From Pseudomonas migulae (GTDB taxonomy: Bacteria; Pseudomonadota; Gammaproteobacteria; Pseudomonadales; Pseudomonadaceae), in the NCBI RefSeq assembly GCF_024169315.1, contig NZ_JALJWR010000001.1, positions 1,695,501 to 1,759,500 of the forward strand: 64,000 bases of DNA, written 5' to 3'. The position numbers and the translations under genes were made by a program. Under the pieces are notes generated by a model, which was given only the letters and a program-made list of their open reading frames with translations, was not told the DNA's origin and did not search any database. Positions 1-6,505 of the stretch are shown here, piece after piece; the first letter of the stretch is position 1; the number at the start of each line of letters is the position of its first letter.

Positions 1-349
1 TGTCTTCGACGTCCAGGCCGTTTTGCAGCAACAGCACCTTGGCGTTCGGTGCCGCCGCTTGAATGATCGCCGGCGCCAGACCGGCATTGCTGGTGGTCTT
101 CGCACCCACCAGCAGCCAGTCGCAGGGCGGCATGTCTTCGGCCGACGAATAGGCCTGGACCGGATTCAACGTCAGCGCGCCGTGCACCGCGCTGTCGAGT
201 TGCAACCCGCGTTCGGCCACCGCTGAAAACTCGCTGCGCAACAGAAAGTGCACATCGAAACCGGCACGCGCCAGCATCAACCCGTAGAAACCACCGATCG
301 CACCGGTTCCGATAATACCGATGGTCGGCCTGGCAACTGCTCCCGTCAT
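1..349 (-). CDS. Ketopantoate reductase (PanE/ApbA) family protein, C-terminal part outside the window
   Basis: The visible 116 N-terminal residues begin with a Rossmann nucleotide-binding loop (TIGIIGTGAIGGFYG) followed by a second strand (GFDVHFLLRSE), and later LLVGAKTTSNAGL and LLLQNGLDVED, the pattern of NADP-dependent ketopantoate reductases. The family reduces 2-dehydropantoate to pantoate on the way to pantothenate and CoA, in the cytoplasm. The ATG at 349 overlaps the stop of the upstream thioredoxin-like gene (ATGA), so the two are probably co-transcribed. Pseudomonas genomes carry several paralogues of this family, so whether this is the biosynthetic PanE or a paralogue of unknown substrate cannot be decided from this fragment. 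The 3' end runs off the window. Confidence 0.85.
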   Translation of the reverse strand, partial: MTGAVARPTIGIIGTGAIGGFYGLMLARAGFDVHFLLRSEFSAVAERGLQLDSAVHGALTLNPVQAYSSAEDMPPCDWLLVGAKTTSNAGLAPAIIQAAAPNAKVLLLQNGLDVED

Positions 350-744
350 GGCAACTCCTCTGCTGTTCTGGTCAGCGCCTGACCCACGGCCACATTGAGC
401 TCGGTGCTGGTCAGGCGCGATTTTAACGCTCCGAAAAACTCACCGTCGCGCACCACAAACAGCGCCGGCAAATGAAAGACCTGATAACGCTCGACCACTC
501 CGCCATTGTTCCCGGCATCGATCCAGCACAAGCGATCGACCTGCAGGTCGAGCCTTGGCAATTGCTCACGGGCAAACCGGCAGCTGGCGCAGCCGACGCT
601 GGTGAAAATAACCAGCGACACGCCGCTCATCGCCAGCAACCGTTGGTCGGCGTCGAAATCGGTCAATTCCAATTCGACCACTATACTGGGGGAAACAATG
701 TCAGATGGCCGACACATGGAGTCCGTGCTCATGGGACGTTTCAT
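346..744 (-). CDS. Small thioredoxin-fold protein
   Basis: This 132-residue protein has a thioredoxin-like core: a strand LVIFTSVGCASC leading into a CxxC pair (CASC), then a helix (RFAREQLP), a second strand (RLCWIDAGNN) and a cis-proline-type segment HLPALFVVRDGEFFGAL. It lacks a signal peptide, so a cytoplasmic thiol-disulfide role is likely; the redox partner is unknown. The 3' end overlaps the start of the ketopantoate-reductase-like gene. Three in-frame ATGs exist at 744, 732 and 717; the first has an AGGA at good spacing. With that start the first 47 bases are antisense to the 5' end of the PilZ gene on the other strand. A start at 717 would shorten the overlap. Confidence 0.72.
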   Translation of the reverse strand: MKRPMSTDSMCRPSDIVSPSIVVELELTDFDADQRLLAMSGVSLVIFTSVGCASCRFAREQLPRLDLQVDRLCWIDAGNNGGVVERYQVFHLPALFVVRDGEFFGALKSRLTSTELNVAVGQALTRTAEELP

Positions 745-1174
745 TCCTCATCCTGACGATGTGCCCGTCGAATTAACGTTGCTGAAACCTGAGTGTATTT
801 CACGACAACAGCTGCACACTATCAGCCTCGGGGGCATGGCTTGCAATTACCACCGCGCCTGGCGTCACGGCACGGCGCTGGAAGTTCGCATCCCGACCCT
901 GAACCCCGATTTGCGTTTCCTGGGCTACGTAGCCTGGTGCCTGCGACGCAAACACGGTTATCTGGTGGGCATTGCCTTTGTCGACGAACAGATGATGTTC
1001 AGTGCCCGAATGGGCGAACAGGTGTGCCAGATCGAACGTTATTGTCGCCAGCATGACGCCCACGACGACCTGCAGGAAACCCAGGCGCTGGCCCTCGAAT
1101 GGGTCCAGCAACACGCCGACGAGTTCTCCCACGACACGGTTCGCAGGGCATTTGCGCAGGCGGTGATGGATTAA
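698..1174 (+). CDS. PilZ-domain protein, putative c-di-GMP-responsive
   Basis: The 158-residue product has an N-terminal PilZ-like domain: HTISLGGMACNYHRAW resembles the D/N-x-S-x-x-G segment of c-di-GMP binders, followed by strands LEVRIPTLNPDLRFLGYVAWC and YLVGIAFVDEQ. The upstream arginine-rich RxxxR element of classical binders is not obvious, so nucleotide binding is uncertain. The C-terminal third is helical and charged. The start at 698 was chosen because a GGGGGA ribosome-binding site lies five bases upstream; in-frame ATGs at 716 and 731 are alternatives. It is transcribed away from the thioredoxin-like gene, with overlapping 5' ends, and toward the DAHP synthase gene. Confidence 0.72.
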   Translation: MSDGRHMESVLMGRFIPHPDDVPVELTLLKPECISRQQLHTISLGGMACNYHRAWRHGTALEVRIPTLNPDLRFLGYVAWCLRRKHGYLVGIAFVDEQMMFSARMGEQVCQIERYCRQHDAHDDLQETQALALEWVQQHADEFSHDTVRRAFAQAVMD

Positions 1175-1336
1175 GGGACCTTATCAATTCGTTGCGAATG
1201 CCCCTTAAACCGCTGTCTGCCCATTGTCGAGCCACGGTGTAACGCGCTAAGGTTCCGCTCCCCGACGCGCTTAATTTGCTGTGCTCCGCCGCGCGGGTTC
1301 GCTGGCGGCCGGCACCCGTGACCTGACGAGTAAACG

Positions 1337-2413
1337 ATGGCTGATTTACCGATCAACGACCTAAACGTCGCCTCCAACGAGACGCTGATCACTCCCGATC
1401 AGCTCAAGCGTGATATCCCTCTGAGCGACGCTGCCCTGCGCACCGTCACCAAGGGTCGCGAAGTCATTCGCAACATCCTGGACGGCACCGACCACCGCCT
1501 GTTTGTCGTCATCGGGCCGTGCTCGATCCACGACATCAAGGCTGCCCACGAATACGCCGAGCGCCTGAAGGTACTGGCTGCGGAAGTGTCCGATACCTTG
1601 TATCTGGTCATGCGCGTGTATTTCGAGAAGCCACGCACCACCGTCGGCTGGAAAGGCTTGATCAACGACCCGTACCTGGACGACTCCTTCAAGATTCAGG
1701 ACGGTCTGCACATCGGTCGTCAGTTGCTGCTGGACCTGGCCGAGATGGGCCTGCCGACCGCCACCGAAGCCCTCGACCCGATCTCCCCGCAGTATCTGCA
1801 GGACCTGATCAGCTGGTCGGCCATCGGCGCACGCACCACCGAATCCCAGACTCACCGTGAAATGGCGTCCGGCCTGTCTTCGGCCGTCGGCTTCAAGAAC
1901 GGCACCGACGGCGGCCTGACCGTGGCGATCAACGCCCTGCAATCGGTTTCCAGCCCGCACCGCTTCCTGGGTATCAACCAGGAAGGTGGCGTGTCGATCG
2001 TGACCACCAAGGGCAACGCCTACGGCCACGTGGTGCTGCGCGGTGGCAACGGCAAGCCGAACTACGATTCGGTCAGCGTCGCCCTGTGCGAGCAAGCGCT
2101 GAACAAGGCGAAGATCAAGCCGAACATCATGGTCGACTGCAGCCACGCCAACTCCAACAAGGACCCGGCACTGCAACCGCTGGTGATGGAGAACGTCGCC
2201 AACCAGATCCTCGAAGGCAACCAGTCGATCATCGGCCTGATGGTCGAAAGTCACCTGAACTGGGGCTGCCAGGCGATCCCGAAAGACCTCGCCGACCTGC
2301 AATACGGCGTGTCGATCACCGATGCCTGCATCGACTGGTCCGCTACCGAAAACACCTTGCGCAGCATGCATGCCAAGCTCAAGGACGTGCTGCCGAAACG
2401 CGTTCGCACCTGA
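1337..2413 (+). CDS. aroF: 3-deoxy-7-phosphoheptulonate (DAHP) synthase, class I
   Basis: This 358-residue enzyme condenses phosphoenolpyruvate and erythrose 4-phosphate to DAHP, the first step of the shikimate pathway in the cytoplasm. Class I (AroFGH) features are clear: FVVIGPCSIHD near residue 57, RVYFEKPRTTVGWKGLINDP with the conserved KPRT PEP-binding segment, GARTTESQTHRE, VGFKNGTDG, and IMVDCSHANS with metal ligands toward the C-terminus. Length matches the family (about 350-360). Feedback specificity (Phe, Tyr or Trp) cannot be read safely, so the symbol names the family rather than the isozyme. A strong hairpin terminator follows the stop. No leader peptide or attenuator is apparent in the 160 bases upstream. 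Confidence 0.95.
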   Translation: MADLPINDLNVASNETLITPDQLKRDIPLSDAALRTVTKGREVIRNILDGTDHRLFVVIGPCSIHDIKAAHEYAERLKVLAAEVSDTLYLVMRVYFEKPRTTVGWKGLINDPYLDDSFKIQDGLHIGRQLLLDLAEMGLPTATEALDPISPQYLQDLISWSAIGARTTESQTHREMASGLSSAVGFKNGTDGGLTVAINALQSVSSPHRFLGINQEGGVSIVTTKGNAYGHVVLRGGNGKPNYDSVSVALCEQALNKAKIKPNIMVDCSHANSNKDPALQPLVMENVANQILEGNQSIIGLMVESHLNWGCQAIPKDLADLQYGVSITDACIDWSATENTLRSMHAKLKDVLPKRVRT

Positions 2414-2434
2414 TCGGTTTTCAGCGCAAAAAAA

Positions 2435-2466
2435 AACGCCGGGCTATAAACCCGGCGTTTTTTTTA
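2435..2466 (+). terminator. Rho-independent terminator, usable in both directions
   Basis: A nine-base stem (AACGCCGGG / CCCGGCGTT) around a seven-base loop is followed by a run of T on the plus strand and preceded by a run of A. It closes the DAHP synthase transcript and, read from the other strand, the convergent acetyltransferase gene. Confidence 0.93.
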
Positions 2467-2476
2467 TGCGTTCGTT

Positions 2477-2764
2477 TTACTGGCTCAGCTTGGCCGCATG
2501 CCGCTGATGACGCTCCATGTAGCGCTCCACATAGGAACACGAAGGAATGACGGTGTAGCCCATTTCCTCGGCGTACTCGAGCGCCTTCTCGGTCAAGGCT
2601 GCTGCAATGCCGCGACCACGCAATGCATTGGGCACAAAGGTGCGATAGATATCCAGGGTCTGTTTCCCCAGATCCATATAGGTCAGGTAGGCACGATGAC
2701 CGTCCACATTGGTCTCGAACTGATGACCAGCCTGGTCATGGTGGATGGACAACGCCTCACTCAT
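2477..2764 (-). CDS. Small GNAT-type N-acetyltransferase (NATD1-like)
   Basis: The 95-residue product matches the small acetyltransferases related to YjdJ/NATD1: HRAYLTYMDLGKQTLDIYRTFVPNALRGRGIAAALTEKALEYAEEMGYTVIPSCSYVERYMERH. The RGRGIA segment is the acetyl-CoA pyrophosphate-binding loop, and the CSYVERYMERH ending is typical of this subgroup. The acceptor substrate of the family is unknown. The start at 2764 is preferred because a GAGGAG lies seven bases upstream; an in-frame extension to 2830 has no such site. It converges on the DAHP synthase gene and shares its terminator. Confidence 0.85.
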   Translation of the reverse strand: MSEALSIHHDQAGHQFETNVDGHRAYLTYMDLGKQTLDIYRTFVPNALRGRGIAAALTEKALEYAEEMGYTVIPSCSYVERYMERHQRHAAKLSQ

Positions 2765-3093
2765 CACTACTCCTCGCGGGTCTTTGATTCTGACCCCTAC
2801 CTTACCGATGTTTTTCCGGCGAAGGAACATCTACGCCACCCCGTGCCTGAATGGACACCGAGAAGAACAGCACCGATCTCGCGCAACCGAGCACGTATCA
2901 AATAGTAGGCACCATTGGCAGAAATGCTCAAGGTACGCTCGTCATCACGTCAGGTTGGGCAGAGGTGCTGCTCCGGGGTTACGCAGGGGCGGCTCGACCG
3001 AAGATCCCGGGTGGTCGATCGCCTGAACATTGCCGGATGTTGAGACTTAAGACGAGCGCCCTTCTTTTAAGTCACCTCAACTAGGAGAAAGAT

Positions 3094-3144
3094 ATGAGAG
3101 GTGCCACGCAAATCCCGAACAAAAGTGTAGACGAATCCATGTAG
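3094..3144 (+). CDS. Candidate 16-residue peptide upstream of oprI
   Basis: An ATG at 3094 is preceded by TAGGAGAAAGAT, a near-ideal ribosome-binding site at correct spacing, and opens a frame coding MRGATQIPNKSVDESM before a TAG stop. A hairpin with an eight-base stem begins 16 bases after the stop, with a short T run further on. This looks like a translated leader or small peptide gene, but the peptide matches nothing I recognise and the frame is short enough to arise by chance. It could also be the eroded 5' end of a longer gene. Confidence 0.25.
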   Translation: MRGATQIPNKSVDESM

Positions 3145-3186
3145 ACAGACTTTAGCCAAGACCGCGAAAACACTCGCGGTCGCCGG

Positions 3187-3212
3187 GAACTTTTTCGTGC
3201 CAACTCGCTCAG
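3187..3212 (+). promoter_or_regulatory. Candidate AlgU (sigma22/RpoE-type) promoter
   Basis: GAACTT at 3187-3192 is followed after 16 bases by TCAG at 3209-3212, close to the GAACTT-N16/17-TCTGA pattern of envelope-stress sigma factor promoters. It points toward oprI, about 200 bases away, with no other gene between. The -10 half is imperfect. Confidence 0.35.
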
Positions 3213-3313
3213 CTCGGGCCTTGCAGCTGGATATTTTTTAATCAAATGCAAGTAAAAGTTGCTCGAAAAAGAATCAACGCCTACAATTTTTTTTGCTTCT
3301 TGCTTTACGTCAG

Positions 3314-3341
3314 TTTACTTACGACAAGTAATGGGTAGTAT
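3314..3341 (+). promoter_or_regulatory. Candidate sigma70 promoter of oprI
   Basis: TTTACT (3314-3319) and TAGTAT (3336-3341) are separated by 16 bases and lie about 70 bases before the oprI start codon. The surrounding DNA is A+T-rich, as expected for the strong constitutive promoter of this very abundant lipoprotein. Confidence 0.4.
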
Positions 3342-3408
3342 GTACGCCGGCTATTTCCTCACTCTGAGGAGACAGCTACTTAATAGAAAGTCCTTGAAGG
3401 GGAACACG

Positions 3409-3660
3409 ATGAACAACGTTCTGAAATTCTCTGCTCTGGCTCTGGCCGCAGTTCTGGCTACCGGTTGCAGCAGCGTATCGAAAGAAACCGAAGCACGTCT
3501 GACCGCTACTGAAGACGCAGCTGCTCGCTCCCAGGCTCGTGCAGACGAAGCTTACCGTAAAGCTGATGAAGCTCTGGCTGCTGCTCAAAAAGCACAACAG
3601 ACTGCTGACGAAGCTAACGAGCGTGCTCTGCGCATGCTGGACAAAGCTAGCCGCAAGTAA
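3409..3660 (+). CDS. oprI: Outer membrane lipoprotein OprI (murein lipoprotein, Lpp-type)
   Basis: The 83-residue precursor has a signal sequence ([20 protein letters not shown]) ending in a lipobox LATGC; Cys20 would be lipidated. The mature part is one long alanine-rich coiled coil (heptads through [33 protein letters not shown]) ending in lysine, as in Braun lipoprotein, where the terminal lysine is linked to peptidoglycan. It tethers the outer membrane to the cell wall and is among the most abundant Pseudomonas proteins. The A- and T-ending codon choices typical of highly expressed genes (GCT, CGT) stand out from neighbours. The start has an AAGGGG site upstream, and a hairpin terminator follows. 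Confidence 0.98.
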   Translation: MNNVLKFSALALAAVLATGCSSVSKETEARLTATEDAAARSQARADEAYRKADEALAAAQKAQQTADEANERALRMLDKASRK

Positions 3661-3682
3661 TAATCCTTCGGGATTGTTATCA

Positions 3683-3712
3683 AGCCGACCCATTTTTTGG
3701 GTCGGCTTTTTT
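3683..3712 (+). terminator. oprI terminator
   Basis: Ten-base stem AGCCGACCCA / TGGGTCGGCT with a T-only loop, followed by a run of T, begins 22 bases after the oprI stop. Confidence 0.93.
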
Positions 3713-3738
3713 ATGGCCGGTCGTTTTGTACCGCCCAT

Positions 3739-3774
3739 AAAAAAACCCGCCGACGCGGTCAGCGTCGGCGGGTT
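3739..3774 (-). terminator. Terminator of the L,D-transpeptidase gene
   Basis: Thirteen-base stem AACCCGCCGACGC / GCGTCGGCGGGTT; the A run on its left side becomes the U tract for the minus-strand transcript, 12 bases past the transpeptidase stop codon. Confidence 0.9.
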
Positions 3775-3785
3775 CCTTTCAAGCA

Positions 3786-4757
3786 TTACTGCAGCGGATC
3801 GAGCGGTGCACTCGTCACCATTGGCGCCGAGGAATTCGGCACTCCGATTTCCACCGGCAGACCATCTTCGGCGGCAACCACGTCGCGGACCACATCCCAG
3901 TTCATGCGCAGGTTGTTGGTGATGTCCTCACGCTTGAGCATCGCGTTGATCACCGCGGTGTGTTTGTCGACCACAGAAGGGTTGCCCTTGTCGTCCAGCG
4001 GCGTGTGCGCTTCCAGATACACCTTGCCGCCACTGACACCGAACTTGTACGGGTCGCTGATAATGCGCACCGACGTACCGACCGGCACCATGCTCGCCAT
4101 CTCCAACACGTTGTTGTTGAACATGCGGAAGCAACCGTGGCTGGTGCGCATGCCGATGCCGAACTTCTTGTTCGAACCGTGGATCAGGTAACCCGGCGTG
4201 CCCAGGTTGAATTTGAACGGCCCCAGCGGGTTGTCCGGGCCGGCCGGCACGACGTTTGGCAACGGATCACCGTCTGCAAGGTGCTCGGCCTTGATCGAGG
4301 CTGGAGGCGTCCAGGTCGGGTTCGGCGTCTTGGCCGTGATGGTGGTGTGAGCGATCGGCGAACCCCAACCCTCGCGACCGATACCCAGCGGGAAGGTGTA
4401 AACCACATTCCGGCCTTTCGGATAGTAGTAGAGACGGTATTCAGCCAGGTTGATGACGATACCTTCACGCGGTCCCGGCGGCAGGATGAAGCGCGTCGGC
4501 AGCACGATTTCGGTACCGGCGCCTGGCAGCCATGCATCGACGCCAGGGTTGGCCGCGACCATTTCCGAGTAACCCAGATCGTAAGTGGTGCCAAGGTCGG
4601 CGAAGGTGTCTTCGTACTTGGCCTTGATGACCTGAACCTGGCCGATGATGTCTTCACCGGGCGGTGGCAGGGGCAACTCCAGTGCTGCTACGGGGCCTGC
4701 CACACAAAGGGCGGCAAGAGACAGGCAGCGGGTGACGGCAGGAAAGCGCGGCAACAT
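3786..4757 (-). CDS. Periplasmic L,D-transpeptidase (ErfK/YbiS/YcfS type)
   Basis: The 323-residue precursor has a signal peptide (to about Ala25), a LysM-like wall-binding segment (about 38-90) and a YkuD catalytic domain with H193-GSNK and the signature S206-HGCFRM, Cys209 being the nucleophile. This class either forms 3-3 crosslinks in peptidoglycan or, like E. coli ErfK, YbiS and YcfS, attaches the C-terminal lysine of the major lipoprotein to diaminopimelate. It converges on oprI, whose product ends in lysine, so OprI anchoring is a natural inference, though not shown by the sequence. Length and domain order match the lipoprotein-anchoring group. Possible alternative role: general 3-3 crosslinking. 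Confidence 0.92.
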   Translation of the reverse strand: MLPRFPAVTRCLSLAALCVAGPVAALELPLPPPGEDIIGQVQVIKAKYEDTFADLGTTYDLGYSEMVAANPGVDAWLPGAGTEIVLPTRFILPPGPREGIVINLAEYRLYYYPKGRNVVYTFPLGIGREGWGSPIAHTTITAKTPNPTWTPPASIKAEHLADGDPLPNVVPAGPDNPLGPFKFNLGTPGYLIHGSNKKFGIGMRTSHGCFRMFNNNVLEMASMVPVGTSVRIISDPYKFGVSGGKVYLEAHTPLDDKGNPSVVDKHTAVINAMLKREDITNNLRMNWDVVRDVVAAEDGLPVEIGVPNSSAPMVTSAPLDPLQ

Positions 4758-4855
4758 CCGGTAAATCCTTCGCAGGGTCAGGGGATAAAAACGGGATTGT
4801 ACACCGACGTCCGCAAATTCGGGGAGTTGGCCGATAGCACGCTATCTTTATTGCC

Positions 4856-5149
4856 TCAAAGCTCGAAGCGCAGCTCAGGCCAGATCGGCGAAGTGCCGCG
4901 TTTCTGCGATTCCAGGATCGCCCGGCACAGCGAGCACAGGCGCTGGTCCTGGAACACACGGCGGTCGACGCTCGACCAGCGCGGCTGCGCCGGAAGCAGG
5001 CTGCCGCAGAGGGTTCGATCGGCCGAACCACCCAACTCCAGCTGACGGGTCACCAGATGTACCCGCACTTCCTGGCAGGCGAACAGATCCAGCTGTTCGT
5101 CAGGCTCGATCAGTTGGTAGGCAAAAAGTGACCAGGCGGGACGCGGCAT
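4856..5149 (-). CDS. Conserved small protein of unknown function with a CxxC pair
   Basis: The 97-residue product (beginning MPRPAWSLFAYQLIEPDEQL) has Cys residues in DLFACQ, TLCGSL and RLCSLCRAILESQ; the CSLC pair with the other cysteines could bind zinc, but no known domain is recognised. It has no signal peptide or membrane segment. The ATG at 5149 is chosen because GGAG lies five bases upstream; a TTG 12 bases earlier is in frame. It sits between the transpeptidase and tesA on the same strand, in a gene order conserved in Pseudomonas, but its spacing gives no firm sign of an operon. It contains 10 or more charged residues in a pattern suggesting a compact globular protein. Confidence 0.72.
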   Translation of the reverse strand: MPRPAWSLFAYQLIEPDEQLDLFACQEVRVHLVTRQLELGGSADRTLCGSLLPAQPRWSSVDRRVFQDQRLCSLCRAILESQKRGTSPIWPELRFEL

Positions 5150-5205
5150 CGGGGGCTCCAAATCGGGGGCGCCACCTTAGCCGAAACGCCGCCGCTAGAA
5201 AAGCG

Positions 5206-5811
5206 TCAAAGCAGCGGTTTCAGTGTCGGCCAGACATTTTCCAGCAACTTGTCCTGAGCGTCCGCGGCGGGGTGCAAGCCGTCGGCCTGCATCAGGTCTG
5301 GACGACCGCCCACGCCATCGAGAAAAAACGGTACGAGGGGGATTTTTTTCTCGTTGGCGACGTTGCTGTACACCTCGGCGAAAGCCTTGGTGTAGCGCGC
5401 ACCGTAGTTGGGGGGCAGTTGCATGCCGAGCAGCAGCACCTTGGCCCCACTGGCGCGGGAGCTGTCGATCATCGCTGCAAGGTTTTGTTGCAATTGCGTT
5501 GGCAGCATTCCGCGCAGGCCGTCGTTGCCGCCCAACTCGAGGATCACCAGCTCCGGCTTATGCTCTGCAAGCAGCGCCGGCAGGCGCGCCTGGCCTCCGG
5601 CACTGGTGTCGCCACTGATGGACGCATTGACCACTTTATCGTCGAAACCTTCGCGCTTGAGCCGTTGCTCAAGCAGCGACACCCACCCAACGCGGGTATC
5701 CAGTCCGAAACCGGCGCTGATACTATCGCCAACGATCAGGACAGTACCCGCCGCTGCGTTCTGGGCCATGCATAACAAGGCCAGGCCAGCACTCAAAAAC
5801 CACACACGCAT
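5206..5811 (-). CDS. tesA: Periplasmic lysophospholipase/acyl-CoA thioesterase I (arylesterase)
   Basis: The 201-residue precursor carries a signal peptide (about residues 1-21) and a GDSL/SGNH hydrolase domain: block I VLIVGDSISAG with nucleophile Ser30, block III LELGGNDGLRG (Asn96), and block V MQADGLHP (Asp177, His180). TesA cleaves acyl esters and thioesters in the periplasm. It is transcribed divergently from ybbA with only 10 bases between the start codons, the arrangement also found in E. coli, where TesA works with the YbbAP exporter. The start at 5811 gives a proper signal sequence; an in-frame ATG at 5823 would add four residues and reach into the ybbA start. Confidence 0.95.
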   Translation of the reverse strand: MRVWFLSAGLALLCMAQNAAAGTVLIVGDSISAGFGLDTRVGWVSLLEQRLKREGFDDKVVNASISGDTSAGGQARLPALLAEHKPELVILELGGNDGLRGMLPTQLQQNLAAMIDSSRASGAKVLLLGMQLPPNYGARYTKAFAEVYSNVANEKKIPLVPFFLDGVGGRPDLMQADGLHPAADAQDKLLENVWPTLKPLL

Positions 5812-5821
5812 CGGATTCTCC

Positions 5822-6505
5822 ATGGGCGCAAGCATTCTCACCGCGAAGAACCTCAGCAAAGTGGTTCCCAGCGCGGAAGGTGAACTGACTATCCTGCACG
5901 AACTCAGCCTGGAACTGAACAAGGGCGACAGCCTGGCCATCGTTGGCGCGTCCGGTTCAGGCAAATCCACCCTCCTCGGCCTGCTCGCCGGCCTCGACTT
6001 GCCGAGCAGTGGCGAAGTCACCCTCGCCGGCCAGGGCCTGAGCAATCTCGATGAAGACCAGCGCGCGCGTATTCGCGCCGAACACGTCGGTTTTGTCTTT
6101 CAATCATTCCAGTTGCTCGACAGTCTCAACGCGCTTGAAAACGTCATGCTGCCGCTGGAACTCGATGGCCGCAAAGACGCCCGTGAACGTGCCACTCAAT
6201 TGCTCCAGCGGGTTGGCCTGGGCCAGCGTCTGACTCATTCGCCCCGCCAGCTCTCCGGCGGCGAACAGCAGCGCGTGGCGATTGCCCGTGCGTTTGCCGC
6301 CGAACCCGACGTGCTGTTCGCCGACGAACCCACCGGCAACCTCGACAGCCACACCGGCGAGCGCATCAGCGACTTGTTGTTCGAACTCAACCAGGAACGC
6401 GGCACGACGTTGGTGCTGGTGACCCACGATGAACGCCTGGCACATCGTTGCCGGCGCCTGATCCGACTTGAAGCCGGCCTGCTGGTCGCCCCCCTGGAGC
6501 CTTGA
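5822..6505 (+). CDS. ybbA: ABC transporter ATP-binding protein YbbA
   Basis: This 227-residue ATPase is of the MacB/LolD type: Walker A GASGSGKST (42-50), Q-loop FVFQSFQLL, signature LSGGEQQ (144-150), Walker B VLFADEP and a switch histidine in VTHDE. It powers the membrane protein YbbP and, by analogy with the mechanotransmitting MacB/LolCDE group, moves a substrate in the periplasm or outer leaflet rather than across the membrane. Its stop codon overlaps the ybbP start (TGATG), showing tight translational coupling. The divergent neighbour is tesA, 10 bases away, so the promoters must overlap the coding starts. Confidence 0.95.
   Translation: MGASILTAKNLSKVVPSAEGELTILHELSLELNKGDSLAIVGASGSGKSTLLGLLAGLDLPSSGEVTLAGQGLSNLDEDQRARIRAEHVGFVFQSFQLLDSLNALENVMLPLELDGRKDARERATQLLQRVGLGQRLTHSPRQLSGGEQQRVAIARAFAAEPDVLFADEPTGNLDSHTGERISDLLFELNQERGTTLVLVTHDERLAHRCRRLIRLEAGLLVAPLEP

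Larger units (their letters stand above)
2765..3408. other. Long intergenic stretch upstream of oprI
   Basis: No convincing long gene is visible here. A 77-codon reading frame at 2851-3084 on the plus strand has no ribosome-binding site and no family resemblance. The stretch does hold a 16-codon frame with a strong ribosome-binding site (3094-3144), a GC-rich hairpin with eight-base arms (GACCGCGA / TCGCGGTC, 3160-3181), an AlgU-like promoter match (3187-3212) and a sigma70-like promoter closer to oprI (3314-3341). Confidence 0.5.

Noticed and set aside
2851..3084. 77-codon plus-strand frame upstream of oprI
   Set aside because: No ribosome-binding site and a composition unlike a real protein in its second half; not called, though the region remains unexplained.
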